In this document: piece after piece, positions 31,062 through 40,414 of the stretch
Layout: every line of letters starts with the position of its first letter
Position numbering within the stretch: position 1 is the stretch's first letter
Source: Microbacterium sp. 11MF
GTDB lineage: Bacteria; Actinomycetota; Actinomycetes; Actinomycetales; Microbacteriaceae
DNA: 64,000 nt
Direction of reading: 5' to 3'
Assembly: GCF_000383475.1 (NCBI RefSeq)
Contig: NZ_KB911459.1
Location: 1,130,467-1,194,466, forward strand
Program-made: the position numbers and the translations under genes
The notes under the pieces: model-generated
The model's input: only the letters and a program-made list of their open reading frames with translations
What the model was told of the DNA's origin: nothing
Databases searched by the model: none

Positions 31062-31796
31062 ATGACGCCTCAGGTGGTGTTCGTCCACGGCATCCGGACC
31101 TCGGCGACGATGTGGCGCGCGCAGGTCGAGCACTTGACCGCGGCGGGCATCGGCGCGCACGCCCTTGACCTGCCCGGGCACGGCACCCGCATGAGCGAGA
31201 CCTTCACGCTGGACGGGGCATTCGAGACGATCGACGCCGCGGTGACGGATGCCGCGGCTCGCGGCCCCGTGCTCCTGGTCGCCCACTCGATGGGTGGACT
31301 CGTCTCCATCGAGTACATGGGCCGCGAGGATCCTCCCCCGGTCGAGGCGTTCATTCCGGCGGGGTGCACGTCGATCCCGCGCGGCGCGGGCCTCACGATG
31401 TACCGGACGCTGGCGCGGGGATTCGATCGTCTCCCCCGGCGTGGTCAGCCGCTCACCGACATGGTGTTGGATCGCACGCTCCCGCCCGAGACACGCGCCG
31501 ACTTCGCGGCGGGCGGGTACGCGTACGACGCGCAGGACACCGCGCTCCGGAGCCTGTCGGTCCTCGATCTCGTGTCCGCGCTGAAACGCATCTCGGTGCC
31601 GATGTGGTTCGTCAACGGGCAGTGGGACCAACTTCGTCTGAACGAGCGGCTCTTCACCGCTCTGAAGCCCGAGGCCGAGCTCATCGTCGTGCCCCGGACA
31701 TCCCATCTGGTCACCGCCATGCGGCCTCGGGTGTTCAATGCGGTCATCGACCTCGCCCTCGCGACGATGGCGCAGGAGCGGCCGACTTCGGGATGA
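31062..31796 (+). CDS. Alpha/beta hydrolase
   Basis: A 244-residue alpha/beta hydrolase. The oxyanion region is VVFVHGIRTSATMWRAQ, the nucleophile elbow is VAHSMGG (Ser at about residue 75), and a late Asp (WFVNGQWDQLRLNE) and His (RTSHLV) complete the triad. The order and spacing are normal. The substrate is unknown; similar proteins include esterases and lactonases. It stands alone between the nuclease terminator and rpsT. Confidence 0.9.
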   Translation: MTPQVVFVHGIRTSATMWRAQVEHLTAAGIGAHALDLPGHGTRMSETFTLDGAFETIDAAVTDAAARGPVLLVAHSMGGLVSIEYMGREDPPPVEAFIPAGCTSIPRGAGLTMYRTLARGFDRLPRRGQPLTDMVLDRTLPPETRADFAAGGYAYDAQDTALRSLSVLDLVSALKRISVPMWFVNGQWDQLRLNERLFTALKPEAELIVVPRTSHLVTAMRPRVFNAVIDLALATMAQERPTSG

Positions 31797-31806
31797 GCCT
31801 CCCACC

Positions 31807-31815
31807 TGATAAGAT
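31807..31815 (+). promoter_or_regulatory. Extended -10 promoter of rpsT
   Basis: TGATAAGAT is an extended -10 (TGn plus TAAGAT). Transcription should start near 31822, giving a leader of about 100 bases that contains a gtgtggg/ccctcacac-type hairpin at 31830-31851. Confidence 0.5.
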
Positions 31816-31922
31816 CTGTTTTTGGCTTGCGTGTGGGTTCCTCCCTCACACGACCGCTGAGTGACAGCCCTCTTCTGTCGCCGGCACATCCACCTGTACC
31901 TCGAACGAAAGATACGTCGAAC

Positions 31923-32183
31923 GTGGCGAACATCAAGTCGCAGATCAAGCGCAACAAGACCAACGAGAAGGCCCGCGAGCGGAACAAGGCCGTCAAGAGC
32001 GAGCTGCGGACCGTCGTCCGTCAGACCCGCGCGGCCATCACCGCCGGCGACAAGGCCGCTGCCGAGAAGGCTCTGGTGAAGGCGACCAGGAAGCTCGACA
32101 AGGCCGTCAGCAAGGGCGTCATCCACGAGAACCAGGCGGCGAACCGCAAGTCCTCGATCGCGAAGCAGGTCGCTGCTCTCTGA
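31923..32183 (+). CDS. rpsT: 30S ribosomal protein S20
   Basis: An 86-residue, Lys/Arg-rich ribosomal protein, with [20 protein letters not shown] at the N-terminus and [20 protein letters not shown] at the C-terminus, both diagnostic for S20. The GTG at 31923 is the start; GAAAG lies about 11 bases upstream. It is expressed from its own promoter and ended by a strong hairpin that also serves holA. Confidence 0.98.
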   Translation: MANIKSQIKRNKTNEKARERNKAVKSELRTVVRQTRAAITAGDKAAAEKALVKATRKLDKAVSKGVIHENQAANRKSSIAKQVAAL

Positions 32184-32200
32184 GCCGCGAACGCCGAGCT

Positions 32201-32240
32201 ACGACGAAGGCCCGTCCCGAAAGGGATGGGCCTTCGTCGT
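32201..32240. terminator. Bidirectional rpsT/holA terminator
   Basis: acgacgaaggcccgtccc pairs over 18 bp (one G-T wobble) with gggatgggccttcgtcgt around a GAAA tetraloop; short T runs lie on the plus side. It sits between convergent rpsT and holA. Confidence 0.88.
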
Positions 32241-32256
32241 TTGCGGCTGACGTGCC

Positions 32257-33291
32257 TCAGGCGCCGTACGGGGCTCGGGTCGCCACGACCGTGACGAGGC
32301 GCTCGACCGCGAACACAGCATCGCGGGACGCGCCTTTGACCTCGGCATCCGCTCGGGCGGCAGCCTGGATCGCGATGCCGAGCGAAAACTCGGTCCAGCC
32401 GGCGAGGTCGCGGCGGGCACGGTCGACCTGCCAGTCCTTCATGCCGATGCGCGCGGCGAGGGCGCCGGAGGGCTCGCGGGTGCCGGCGACGCGCGCCATG
32501 GTGCGGAGCTTCGAGGCGATCGCCGCGACCATGGGCACGGGGTCCGCCCCGGAGGCGAGCGCGTGGCGGAGGGTGACGAGGGCGTCGCCGTAGCGTCCGG
32601 CGATGGCGGTGTCGGCGACGGCGAACGCGGTCGTCTCGACGCGGCCGCCGTAGTAACGGGTGACGACCTGCTCGGTGATGTCGCCCTCGACGTCGGAGAT
32701 GAGCTGCTGGCACGCGGCCGCGAGCTCGGTGAGGTCGTCGGCGAAGGCCGAGACGAGGGCGCGGAGCGCGGGCGGGGCGATGCGGCGTTTGGCGGCCTGG
32801 AACTCGCCCGCCGCGAAGTCGAAGCGGTCGGAGTCACGCTTGACCGCGGGGCAGGCGATCTCGATGCCGCCGCCGGCGCCCGAACGGATCGTGTCGAGGA
32901 GCTTCTTGCCGCGAACGCTCGCGCCGGTGTGGCGGAGCACGATCGTCGCGCCCTCCTGCGGCGCTTCGAGGTAGCGGATCGCCTCTGTCAGGAACGCGTC
33001 GGAGCATTTCTCGACACCCGAGACGCGGACGAGGCGCGGCTCGCCGAACAGCGAGGGTGATGACACCGCGAAGAGGGTGCCCGGCGCGTAGTCGTCGGCG
33101 CGGATGTCGGTGACTTCGAGGCTCGGATCCTCGGCGCGCAGGTATTCACGGATGCCGGCGGTCGCCCGCTCGGCGCAGATCTCCTCGGGCCCCGAGACGA
33201 GGACGACGGGCGCGGGCTGCGGCGCACGCCAGGAGATCTGCGGGATCGCCGACTTCGCCGTCTTCGCGGCAGGACGACGGGGGCTCGGCAT
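32257..33291 (-). CDS. holA: DNA polymerase III subunit delta
   Basis: A 344-residue clamp-loader delta subunit, which opens the beta clamp. The N-terminal AAA-like fold begins at PAPVVLVSGPEEICAERA; VSSPSLFGEPRLVRVSGVEK, VLRHTGASVRGKKLLD and the helical C-terminal collar (QLISDVEGDITEQVVTRYYG) match the family. It has no Walker A, as expected for delta. TAGGCT ends six bases before the ATG, so the mRNA is probably leaderless and independent of comEC upstream. Confidence 0.95.
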   Translation of the reverse strand: MPSPRRPAAKTAKSAIPQISWRAPQPAPVVLVSGPEEICAERATAGIREYLRAEDPSLEVTDIRADDYAPGTLFAVSSPSLFGEPRLVRVSGVEKCSDAFLTEAIRYLEAPQEGATIVLRHTGASVRGKKLLDTIRSGAGGGIEIACPAVKRDSDRFDFAAGEFQAAKRRIAPPALRALVSAFADDLTELAAACQQLISDVEGDITEQVVTRYYGGRVETTAFAVADTAIAGRYGDALVTLRHALASGADPVPMVAAIASKLRTMARVAGTREPSGALAARIGMKDWQVDRARRDLAGWTEFSLGIAIQAAARADAEVKGASRDAVFAVERLVTVVATRAPYGA

Positions 33292-33297
33292 GGGTCC

Positions 33298-33303
33298 AGC
33301 CTA
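33298..33303 (-). promoter_or_regulatory. -10 box, leaderless holA
   Basis: TAGGCT (minus strand) ends six bases before the holA ATG. Confidence 0.55.
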
Positions 33304-33445
33304 CCGAGGGGCGCCGACGCCTCGCCGTCGTGGCAGGACGATTCGGGACAGCGCCCACACAGCCGCGACCGCCGCGAGGAGCATCGCGCAGAGAGGTGAG
33401 CGAAAGGGCCGTGCGGGTGGGAGGCATCCGGTCAGCCTACGAGGG

Positions 33446-35749
33446 TCAGCCGTCTTCCCCGCGGGACCGCCACAGCCGGATCCCGTCACCGTCGCCCCAA
33501 AGAGCGACGTCACCGGACCTGTCGGTGCGGGCGATGATCGCGTGCTCCTCGCGGAGGAGGTCGAGGATCTCGTCCCGTGGGTGGCCGTAGGTGTTCTCTC
33601 CGACGGTCACGAGGGCGACGGCCGCGTCGAGCCCTTCATAGAGGCTGTGGTCCTGATCGGCGCTGCCGTGGTGCGCGACTTTGACCACCGAATAGGTGCG
33701 GTCGATCGCGTGGGAAGCGAGCAGGGATCGTTGCGGCTGCGCCGACAGGTCGCCGAGGAAGATGGCGTCGGGGACGCGGCATCCGGTGACGTCGATGACG
33801 ACGCTCGCGTCGTTCCCGGAGGGATAGACCGGGTCGCGCGGCTTGGGCCACAGGGCGCGCCAGCGGCACTCCCCCAGGGCTCCGCTCTGGCCGGCGGACA
33901 CCTCGAGCGCACGCGCACCGGCCACCGTGAAGCGGGCGATCACGGTGGCCGCTTCAGGATCGGGGATCGGACCGTGCAGGACGAGGTCGGCGCGGCCGAC
34001 CATGACGTCTGCACCGCCGCGGTGATCCATGTCGAAATGCGTCAAGACGAGGACGTCGACACGGTCGATCGCGAATCGATCGAGGCACGCGCGGAGGGGC
34101 GCCGGCTCCGGCCCCGTGTCCATGAGCATGACCGCGTCGCCGGACCGGACGAGGACGGCGTCGCCCTGGCCGACGTCGCACGCGACGATCGCCCACTCGT
34201 CCGGGGCACGGGTGCGGTCGATGAGGGTCCGGAACGGCCCCGCCCCCAGCACGACGACGACGATCGCGACGAGCGCCCACCCCGCCCACCGCCGCAACCG
34301 ATGCCGACGCGCCACGAGCACGATGCCGATCGCGGCTCCTGTCGCGGCGAGGGCGATGAGACCCGGCATCCCTTCCAGCCATCCGATGGATGCCCCGGGC
34401 AGCCGCGCGGACACGTCCGCCGTTCCCGCGATCCAGGCGGCGGGCAGCCACGCGATCGCCGCGAGCCCCTGCGCGAGCACGGGAAAAGGCAGCGCGAGGC
34501 ATGCCAGCAGTCCGAGGACGGTCGCGGCCGGCGCCGCGGGTCCTGCGAGCAGGTTCGCAAGCACGCCGACGAGGGGCACGGTCGGCTCGATCAGCACGAG
34601 CAGCGGGCCGCAGGCGAGCTGCGCCGCGAGCGGCACGGAGAGGGCGAGCGCGAGGGGCGCCGGCATCCATCGCGACATCCCGTCGGCGAGCGACCCGGCG
34701 AACAGCAGGAGCGACCCGGTCGCCACCGCCGACAGGGCGAAGCCGAGGGAGGCCGCGAGCCACGGGTCGAGCACCAGCAGCACGCACACCGACGCGGACA
34801 GGATGGACATGCCCGCGCCGATGCGTCCCAGCAGGACCCCGAGCATCGCGATCGCCGCCATCGCTCCCGCGCGGACGACGCTGGGCTCGGGTGAGACGAG
34901 CACGATGAACGCGATGAGCGTCGCGAGTCCCGCCGTGACGCGGGTGCCGCGCCGCGCCCCGCAGAGGGCTGCGATGCCGAAGGCGATCCCGACGACGAGC
35001 GCGCAGTTCGCCCCGGAGACTGCGGTGAGGTGCGAAAGCGATGATGCCTTCATCTGCCGGTCGAGGTCGCCGGTGACCGCTGACGTGTCGCCGACGGCGA
35101 GCCCCGGGACGAGCCCCGCACCGGGGTCAGGGAGGCCGTCGACCGCGTTCGCCAGGCCCGTCCGCAGCTGGGCCGCCGCGGCGAGCGGGCCCGTAGGCGG
35201 ACGCTCGAGCTCGAGCGACAACGCCTCGACGACGAGGACTTCCCGGTCCCCGGCATCCGCGCGGAACGCGGTCCCCGTCACGACCGCACGCGCCCCCAGG
35301 TCGAGCCCGGGCGGCCTCTCCTGCGTCCGGACGAGGACGGGAGCCGAGACCGGAGTCGTGTCGGGGCCGATCGTGACGGCGCGGGTGATCGCGTCGAAGC
35401 GGAACCCAGTGGCGGACCGTTCGACCTTGCCGACGACATCGACCTCGAACGTGGCGCTACGCCCCCCGGTGATCGGCAGGTCTGCGACGGCGTCCCGCGC
35501 GGGCTGAGCGAGCGCGACATGGGATGCCGCGCCCCCGGCGACAGCGAAGGCCACCGCGATCAGTGCCGCCGTCGTCGGCCGGGACCCTCGCGCCGCGATC
35601 GCCAGAGCAAGGACGGCAACCACCCACAGTGCGACAGCGAGAGCGGTCGCATGCTCGGGGAAGACGATCGCGGCGCCTGCACAGGCCCACGCCAAGAGAG
35701 CAACCGGCAGCAACCGAAGGTCGCGACGCCGCGCGGTCCGAACACTCAC
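33446..35749 (-). CDS. comEC: ComEC/Rec2 DNA-uptake channel protein
   Basis: A 767-residue membrane protein of the ComEC family, the channel for single-stranded DNA uptake in natural transformation. It has an N-terminal DUF4131-like part with early membrane helices and an OB-fold region (about residues 1-200), a central Competence domain with about seven helices (from SSLSHLTAVSGANCALVVGI), and a C-terminal metallo-beta-lactamase domain (LTHFDMDHRGGADV about residue 590, KVAHHGSADQD). All parts are intact. The GTG start overlaps the comEA stop by four bases, so comEA-comEC is an operon. Whether this organism is transformable cannot be read from the sequence. Confidence 0.95.
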   Translation of the reverse strand: MSVRTARRRDLRLLPVALLAWACAGAAIVFPEHATALAVALWVVAVLALAIAARGSRPTTAALIAVAFAVAGGAASHVALAQPARDAVADLPITGGRSATFEVDVVGKVERSATGFRFDAITRAVTIGPDTTPVSAPVLVRTQERPPGLDLGARAVVTGTAFRADAGDREVLVVEALSLELERPPTGPLAAAAQLRTGLANAVDGLPDPGAGLVPGLAVGDTSAVTGDLDRQMKASSLSHLTAVSGANCALVVGIAFGIAALCGARRGTRVTAGLATLIAFIVLVSPEPSVVRAGAMAAIAMLGVLLGRIGAGMSILSASVCVLLVLDPWLAASLGFALSAVATGSLLLFAGSLADGMSRWMPAPLALALSVPLAAQLACGPLLVLIEPTVPLVGVLANLLAGPAAPAATVLGLLACLALPFPVLAQGLAAIAWLPAAWIAGTADVSARLPGASIGWLEGMPGLIALAATGAAIGIVLVARRHRLRRWAGWALVAIVVVVLGAGPFRTLIDRTRAPDEWAIVACDVGQGDAVLVRSGDAVMLMDTGPEPAPLRACLDRFAIDRVDVLVLTHFDMDHRGGADVMVGRADLVLHGPIPDPEAATVIARFTVAGARALEVSAGQSGALGECRWRALWPKPRDPVYPSGNDASVVIDVTGCRVPDAIFLGDLSAQPQRSLLASHAIDRTYSVVKVAHHGSADQDHSLYEGLDAAVALVTVGENTYGHPRDEILDLLREEHAIIARTDRSGDVALWGDGDGIRLWRSRGEDG

Positions 35750-36348
35750 ACCGTCACCAGGTCGCGGATAGACGCGAGCATCTTCTCCCCGATCCCCGGC
35801 ACCGCCATGAGATCGTCGACGCTGGTGAAGCGGCCGTTCTCCTCGCGCCAGTCGAGGATCCGCTGCGCGATCGCCGGACCCACCCGCGGGAGCGTGTCGA
35901 GGGCGGCGAGGTCGGCGGTGTTGAGGTTCACACGACCGTCCCCCTCAGGGGCGGCCGAGGCACCGGCATCCGTCTGCTCGGCTCCTTCGGCCGGGATGTG
36001 CAGCTGTTCACCGTCGCTCACCGGCCGCGCCAGGTTCACGCCGTCGCGGGAGGCCTCGTCCGAGAACCCGCCCGCGGCAGCGACGGCATCGACGACGCGG
36101 GCGCCCTGGTCGAGGCGATAGAGGCCTGGGGCGCGGACCTCACCGGAGACGTGGACGTAGACCGCGGCGGGCGCGACCGTCTCGGCCACAGCATCGGGGA
36201 CCGTCTCGACGGCGGACTCGGCGCCGGTGCGCACGATCCCGATCGCGATGGTCACCGCGGCCACCACGACGACCAGGACGATCGCGGCTCCGATCCCCAA
36301 CCGGCGTCGAGATCCCGGCACCGCCTCCGCACCCATGACCACGATCAT
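35746..36348 (-). CDS. comEA: ComEA helix-hairpin-helix DNA-binding protein
   Basis: A 200-residue membrane-anchored DNA receptor of the competence pathway. One transmembrane segment is at about residues 18-40 (GIGAAIVLVVVVAAVTIAIG), the SLBB domain is in the middle (VHVSGEVRAPGLYRLDQGAR), and the C-terminal pair of helix-hairpin-helix motifs is VNLNTADLAALDTLPRVGPA and LMAVPGIGEKMLASIRDL. The start is either the first ATG (36348) or the ATG four codons later. It is coupled to comEC. Confidence 0.95.
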   Translation of the reverse strand: MIVVMGAEAVPGSRRRLGIGAAIVLVVVVAAVTIAIGIVRTGAESAVETVPDAVAETVAPAAVYVHVSGEVRAPGLYRLDQGARVVDAVAAAGGFSDEASRDGVNLARPVSDGEQLHIPAEGAEQTDAGASAAPEGDGRVNLNTADLAALDTLPRVGPAIAQRILDWREENGRFTSVDDLMAVPGIGEKMLASIRDLVTV

Positions 36349-36405
36349 CGCGGCGACGACCGCTGACGCCGGCCGCAGGCCGAGGACGGTGGAGGAACGA
36401 TTGCC

Positions 36406-36435
36406 GGACGGTCGCCGTGGAGAAGGCGACCGTCC
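36406..36435 (-). terminator. Terminator of leuS
   Basis: ggacggtcgcc / ggcgaccgtcc forms an 11-bp stem with an 8-base loop, 8 bases after the leuS stop on the minus strand. No clear T run. Confidence 0.7.
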
Positions 36436-36443
36436 TCACCGAG

Positions 36444-39023
36444 TCAGGCGACGGTGAAGCTGACGACCTTCGGCGCGCGCACGACGGCGCGGGTGATCTC
36501 CTTGTCGCCGATGGCGCGACGCACCTTCTCGTCGGCCCGGGCGAGCTTCTCGAGCTCGTCGCCCGAGATCTTCGCCGGGACGGTGAGCGTGCCGCGCACC
36601 TTGCCGTTGACCTGCACGACGGCGGTCACCGACTCCTCGACGAGGAGCGTGGGGTCCGCCTGACGCCACGGCACGACGCCGACGAACGGCTTGTAGCCGA
36701 GGATCTCCCACATCTCCTCCGCGGTGTGCGGAGCGAAGAGGTCGAGGATCATCGCAACGGCCTCCGCGGCCTCGCGGACGGCGGGGTCCGCGGCGCCGGC
36801 TCCCGAGTCGATCGCCTTGCGCGTCGCGTTGACGAGCTCCATGAGGCGCGCGACGACGACGTTGAACTTCGACTGCTCGACGAGGCCCACGACGTCCGCC
36901 CAGAGACGGTGGGTGACGCGGCGGAGCGCGGTGTCGCCCTCGGCCCAGACCACGTCCGACGGGCTCGCGACGTCGGTGGCGACGCGCATCGCACGGGCGA
37001 TGAACTTCTGAGCGCCGGTGGTCGACACGTCCTCCCAGTTGATGTCGTCCTCGACGGGTCCGGCGAACGCGATCGCCACGCGGACGGCATCCGCACCCGG
37101 GTCGTCCATGCTCGACGCGAACTCGACGAGGTTGCCCTTCGACTTCGACATCTTCGAGCCGTCGAGCAGCACCATGCCCTGGTTGATCAGGCTTGTGAAC
37201 GGCTCGGTGAAGTCGACGAGGCCCATGTCGAACAGGACCTTCGTGATGAACCGGGCGTAGAGCAGGTGGAGGATCGCGTGCTCGACGCCGCCGATGTACG
37301 AGTCGACCGGTGCCCACTTGGATGCCTCGGCCGTCGGGAACGGCTCCGTCGCCCCGTTCGGGGCCAGGAAGCGCAGGAAGTACCACGAGCTGTCGACGAA
37401 CGTGTCCATCGTGTCGGCGTCGCGGAGAGCCGGCTCGCCGGTCTCGGGGTCGACCGTCGACATCCACTCCGTGGCGCCGCCCAGCGGCGACGTGCCCTTG
37501 GGCTTCAGGTCGAGACCCTTGGCGTCGGGGAGGATGACGGGCAGCTGCTCGTCGGGAACGGGGACGATCCGCCCGTCCTCGGTGTGGATCATCGGGATCG
37601 GTGTGCCCCAGAAGCGCTGGCGCGAGATCAGCCAGTCGCGCAGGCGATAGGTCTTCGCGGCGCGACCGGTTCCCGCCGACGTGAGCTCCTCGATCGCGCG
37701 GGCGATCGCGTTGCGCTTGGACAGGCCGTTGAGCGACCCGGAGTTGATGAGGCGTCCGTCGCCCGTCAGGGCGGTGCCCGTGCGGGCGGGGTCGATCGAC
37801 TCGAGGTCATCGCCGATCGGCACGCCGTCCTCGTCGACCTCGATGACCGGGATGGCACCGGTGACCGGAGCGGTCGTGTCGACGACGACCTTGACCGGCA
37901 GGTCGAACGCGCGGGCGAAGTCGAGGTCGCGCTGGTCGTGCGCGGGGACGGCCATGACGGCGCCGTGACCGTAATCGGCCAGGACGTAGTCCGCCGCCCA
38001 GATCGGCAGACGCTCACCGTTGATCGGGTTGATCGCGAAACGGTCGAGGAACACACCGGTCTTGGGGCGATCGGCGGTCTGGCGCTCGATCTCGCTCGTC
38101 TTCTGCACCGTGTCGAGGTAGTTCCGGAAGCGCTGCTGAACCTCGGGCGAGGCGCCGTCGACGAGCTCCGCAGCGAGGTCCGAGTCAGGCGCGACGACCA
38201 TGAAGGTCGCGCCGTGGAGGGTGTCGGGACGGGTGGAGAAGACGGTGATCTTCTCGGCACGACCCTCGATCTCGAAGTCGATGTCGGCGCCGATGGAGCG
38301 GCCGATCCAGTTGCGCTGCATCTGCAGCACCTTGTGGGGCCAGAAGCCCTCGAGCTGGTTCAGGTCGTCGAGCAGACGGTCGGCGTACTCGGTGATCTTG
38401 AAGTACCACTGCGTCAGCTTCTTCTTGACGACCTCGTACCCGCACCGCTCGCAGTGACCGTCGACGACCTGCTCGTTCGCGAGCACGGTCTGGTCGTTCG
38501 GGCACCAGTTGACGGCGCTCTGCTTGCGGTAGGCGAGCCCGCGCTCGAACAGACGCTGGAACAGCCACTGGTTCCAGCGGTAGTACTCGGGGTCGCTCGT
38601 GTGGAGGACGCGGCTCCAGTCGTACGACGACCCGAACGCACGGAAGCTGACCTTGTGCTGGTCGATGTTGTTGTAGGTCCACTCGCGCGGGTCGGAACCG
38701 GCGCCGCCCTTGATCGCGGCGTTCTCGGCGGGCAGGCCGAAGGAGTCCCAGCCGATCGGGTTCAGCACGTTGTAGCCGCGGTGGCGCCAGAAGCGCGCGA
38801 CGGCGTCGACGTAGGCGTAGTTCTCGGCGTGGCCCATGTGAAGGTCGCCCGAGGGGTAGGGGAACATCCCGAGCACGTACTTGCGCGGGCGCGTGTCCTC
38901 GTCGCCGCCGGCCTTGAACGGGTCGGACTCCGCCCACCGGGCCTGCCACTTGGCCTGGATGGCGCGCGAGTCGAAACCGGTCTGCTCGGGAGTCGATGCG
39001 TCGGAGGAGGTGCTGGAGGACAC
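36444..39023 (-). CDS. leuS: Leucyl-tRNA synthetase
   Basis: An 859-residue class I synthetase that charges tRNA-Leu. The HIGH motif is HMGH in [15 protein letters not shown], and KMSKS is in [11 protein letters not shown]. The editing domain (CP1) lies between, with [19 protein letters not shown], and zinc-type cysteines in WCPNDQ and HCERCGYE. The C-terminal anticodon-binding part and the final [14 protein letters not shown] are intact. The start is unclear: GTG at 39023 is chosen, but TTG at 39041 is in frame, and neither has a ribosome binding site. TAGGCT about 40 bases upstream suggests a separate promoter. Confidence 0.96.
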   Translation of the reverse strand: MSSSTSSDASTPEQTGFDSRAIQAKWQARWAESDPFKAGGDEDTRPRKYVLGMFPYPSGDLHMGHAENYAYVDAVARFWRHRGYNVLNPIGWDSFGLPAENAAIKGGAGSDPREWTYNNIDQHKVSFRAFGSSYDWSRVLHTSDPEYYRWNQWLFQRLFERGLAYRKQSAVNWCPNDQTVLANEQVVDGHCERCGYEVVKKKLTQWYFKITEYADRLLDDLNQLEGFWPHKVLQMQRNWIGRSIGADIDFEIEGRAEKITVFSTRPDTLHGATFMVVAPDSDLAAELVDGASPEVQQRFRNYLDTVQKTSEIERQTADRPKTGVFLDRFAINPINGERLPIWAADYVLADYGHGAVMAVPAHDQRDLDFARAFDLPVKVVVDTTAPVTGAIPVIEVDEDGVPIGDDLESIDPARTGTALTGDGRLINSGSLNGLSKRNAIARAIEELTSAGTGRAAKTYRLRDWLISRQRFWGTPIPMIHTEDGRIVPVPDEQLPVILPDAKGLDLKPKGTSPLGGATEWMSTVDPETGEPALRDADTMDTFVDSSWYFLRFLAPNGATEPFPTAEASKWAPVDSYIGGVEHAILHLLYARFITKVLFDMGLVDFTEPFTSLINQGMVLLDGSKMSKSKGNLVEFASSMDDPGADAVRVAIAFAGPVEDDINWEDVSTTGAQKFIARAMRVATDVASPSDVVWAEGDTALRRVTHRLWADVVGLVEQSKFNVVVARLMELVNATRKAIDSGAGAADPAVREAAEAVAMILDLFAPHTAEEMWEILGYKPFVGVVPWRQADPTLLVEESVTAVVQVNGKVRGTLTVPAKISGDELEKLARADEKVRRAIGDKEITRAVVRAPKVVSFTVA

Positions 39024-39071
39024 GGTGAACCAATCGTGCAAAGTCGGGAGGGCGCGCGAAAGCGCCTTTTC

Positions 39072-39077
39072 AGCCTA
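39072..39077 (-). promoter_or_regulatory. Probable -10 box of leuS
   Basis: TAGGCT on the minus strand, 31 to 49 bases before the candidate leuS starts. A short ggcgc/gcgcc hairpin follows in the leader. Confidence 0.4.
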
Positions 39078-39091
39078 GCGGACCAGGACTT

Positions 39092-40381
39092 TCACCATCC
39101 CGGTGGCAGTTCCGCCCCCAGCGCGCGAAGCGGCGCTCGGGCTTTGATCCCCACCTCCGCGACCTCGTGGGCCGCGATCGAGCCCCACGTGATACCGCCG
39201 CCGGCACCGACATAGGCCCCGCCCGGATGGGTCACGATCGAGCGGATCACCATGGCGAGGTCGAGTCCCCCGTCCGAGCCGACCCACCCGAAGCACCCCG
39301 CGAAGACACCGCGCGGCGCGCCCTCCAGCCGGTGGAGGATCTGCATCGCCGAGAGCTTCGGCGCGCCCGTCATGCTCCCGGCCGGGAAAGCGGCATCCCA
39401 CAGGTCGCCGACCGTCGTCCCCGGGCGCACCCGCCCCGCCACCGTGCTCACGAGCTGGTGCACCGCGGGGTAGGACTCGACCTCGAGCAGTCGCTCCGCC
39501 GCGACCGTCCCCGTCTGGCACACGCGCTGCAGGTCGTTGCGCATGAGGTCGACGATCATGACGTTCTCGGCCTGCTCCTTCTCACTCCCCCGCAGCTGGG
39601 CGGCGAGAGCCGCGTCCTCGACGACGTCGACGGAACGCGGTCGCGTGCCCTTGATGGGGCGCGTGCGGACGATCCCCTCCGAGACCGAGAGGAACTGCTC
39701 GGGTGACGCACTGACGAGCGCCCACCCGCCGCTGCGGATGAATCCGCCGTGGTGCGCCGGCGTCGCGGCTCTCAGCCGCAGGTACGTGTCGACCGGGTCG
39801 ACGGATGCCTCCGTCTCGAACCGCGTGGTGAGGCACAGCTGGTACGCACGCCCCTCCCTGATCTCTTCGCGACACTGTTCGATGAGGGCGATGTACCCCG
39901 CAGGATCGTGCCGGGCGACGACCTCGACCACGGGCGGTTCCGCGGGGCTCGGGGCCTCTCCCGTCGCGATAGCCCGAGCGACCGACGCGGCCAGCCCGTC
40001 GAGGACGTCCTCCGCACCGAAGGCGACCATCCGCTGTGCAGCGTGATCGAACCCCAGCATCCGATCGACGCGGAGCCAGACCTCTGCGGGCCCGACGTCG
40101 TCCACGGCAGGCGCGCCGGCGCGGCGGGCCGCCGCGTCGTACCCCGACCAGCCGACCCAGCCGCCACGGAAGGGTCCCGCAGCGGCATCCGTCCCACCGG
40201 AGAGGCGGACCTCGTGAGGAGGCGACGAGGGGATGCCGGTGCCCACCCAGCTCCACCCGTCGGCGGCGTCGGGCCCGGCATCCAACCAGAAGGCGTCCCC
40301 GGCATCGCCGACGACCGTCGCGAAGGCGATCGCGGGATCGAGCCAGCCGTCGAGTGCGCGGGAGGCGAGGTCGCTGGACAC
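39092..40381 (-). CDS. pabB: Aminodeoxychorismate synthase component I
   Basis: A 429-residue chorismate-binding enzyme, most likely PabB, which makes aminodeoxychorismate for folate synthesis. The lysine of PIKGTRPR is typical of PabB, where it forms an enzyme intermediate. EKEQAENVMIVDLMRNDLQR, FPAGSMTGAPKL and GAGGGITWGS are general chorismate-enzyme motifs. An anthranilate synthase-like role is less likely because of the PIKGT motif and the absence of a trp context. The GTG at 40381 has TACCCT ending six bases upstream, which implies leaderless transcription. Confidence 0.88.
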   Translation of the reverse strand: MSSDLASRALDGWLDPAIAFATVVGDAGDAFWLDAGPDAADGWSWVGTGIPSSPPHEVRLSGGTDAAAGPFRGGWVGWSGYDAAARRAGAPAVDDVGPAEVWLRVDRMLGFDHAAQRMVAFGAEDVLDGLAASVARAIATGEAPSPAEPPVVEVVARHDPAGYIALIEQCREEIREGRAYQLCLTTRFETEASVDPVDTYLRLRAATPAHHGGFIRSGGWALVSASPEQFLSVSEGIVRTRPIKGTRPRSVDVVEDAALAAQLRGSEKEQAENVMIVDLMRNDLQRVCQTGTVAAERLLEVESYPAVHQLVSTVAGRVRPGTTVGDLWDAAFPAGSMTGAPKLSAMQILHRLEGAPRGVFAGCFGWVGSDGGLDLAMVIRSIVTHPGGAYVGAGGGITWGSIAAHEVAEVGIKARAPLRALGAELPPGW

Positions 40382-40387
40382 CCCCTC

Positions 40388-40393
40388 AGGGTA
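40388..40393 (-). promoter_or_regulatory. -10 box, leaderless pabB
   Basis: TACCCT (minus strand) ends six bases before the pabB GTG, back to back with the DedA promoter nine bases away. Confidence 0.5.
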
Positions 40394-40402
40394 GACGGCG
40401 GA

Positions 40403-40408
40403 TAATCT
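40403..40408 (+). promoter_or_regulatory. -10 box, leaderless DedA gene
   Basis: TAATCT ends six bases before the GTG at 40415. Confidence 0.55.
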
Positions 40409-40414
40409 GAGGTC

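Noticed and set aside
28929..32126. A very long open frame on the minus strand opposite the nuclease, hydrolase and rpsT
   Set aside because: It crosses three clear plus-strand genes and two terminators and yields an Arg/Asp/Gly-rich sequence with no domains; a shadow of GC-rich third positions.
33301..33384. A possible 27-residue hydrophobic peptide between comEC and holA (minus strand)
   Set aside because: It has no ribosome binding site and no -10 at the leaderless spacing, and overlaps the holA promoter. Not supported.
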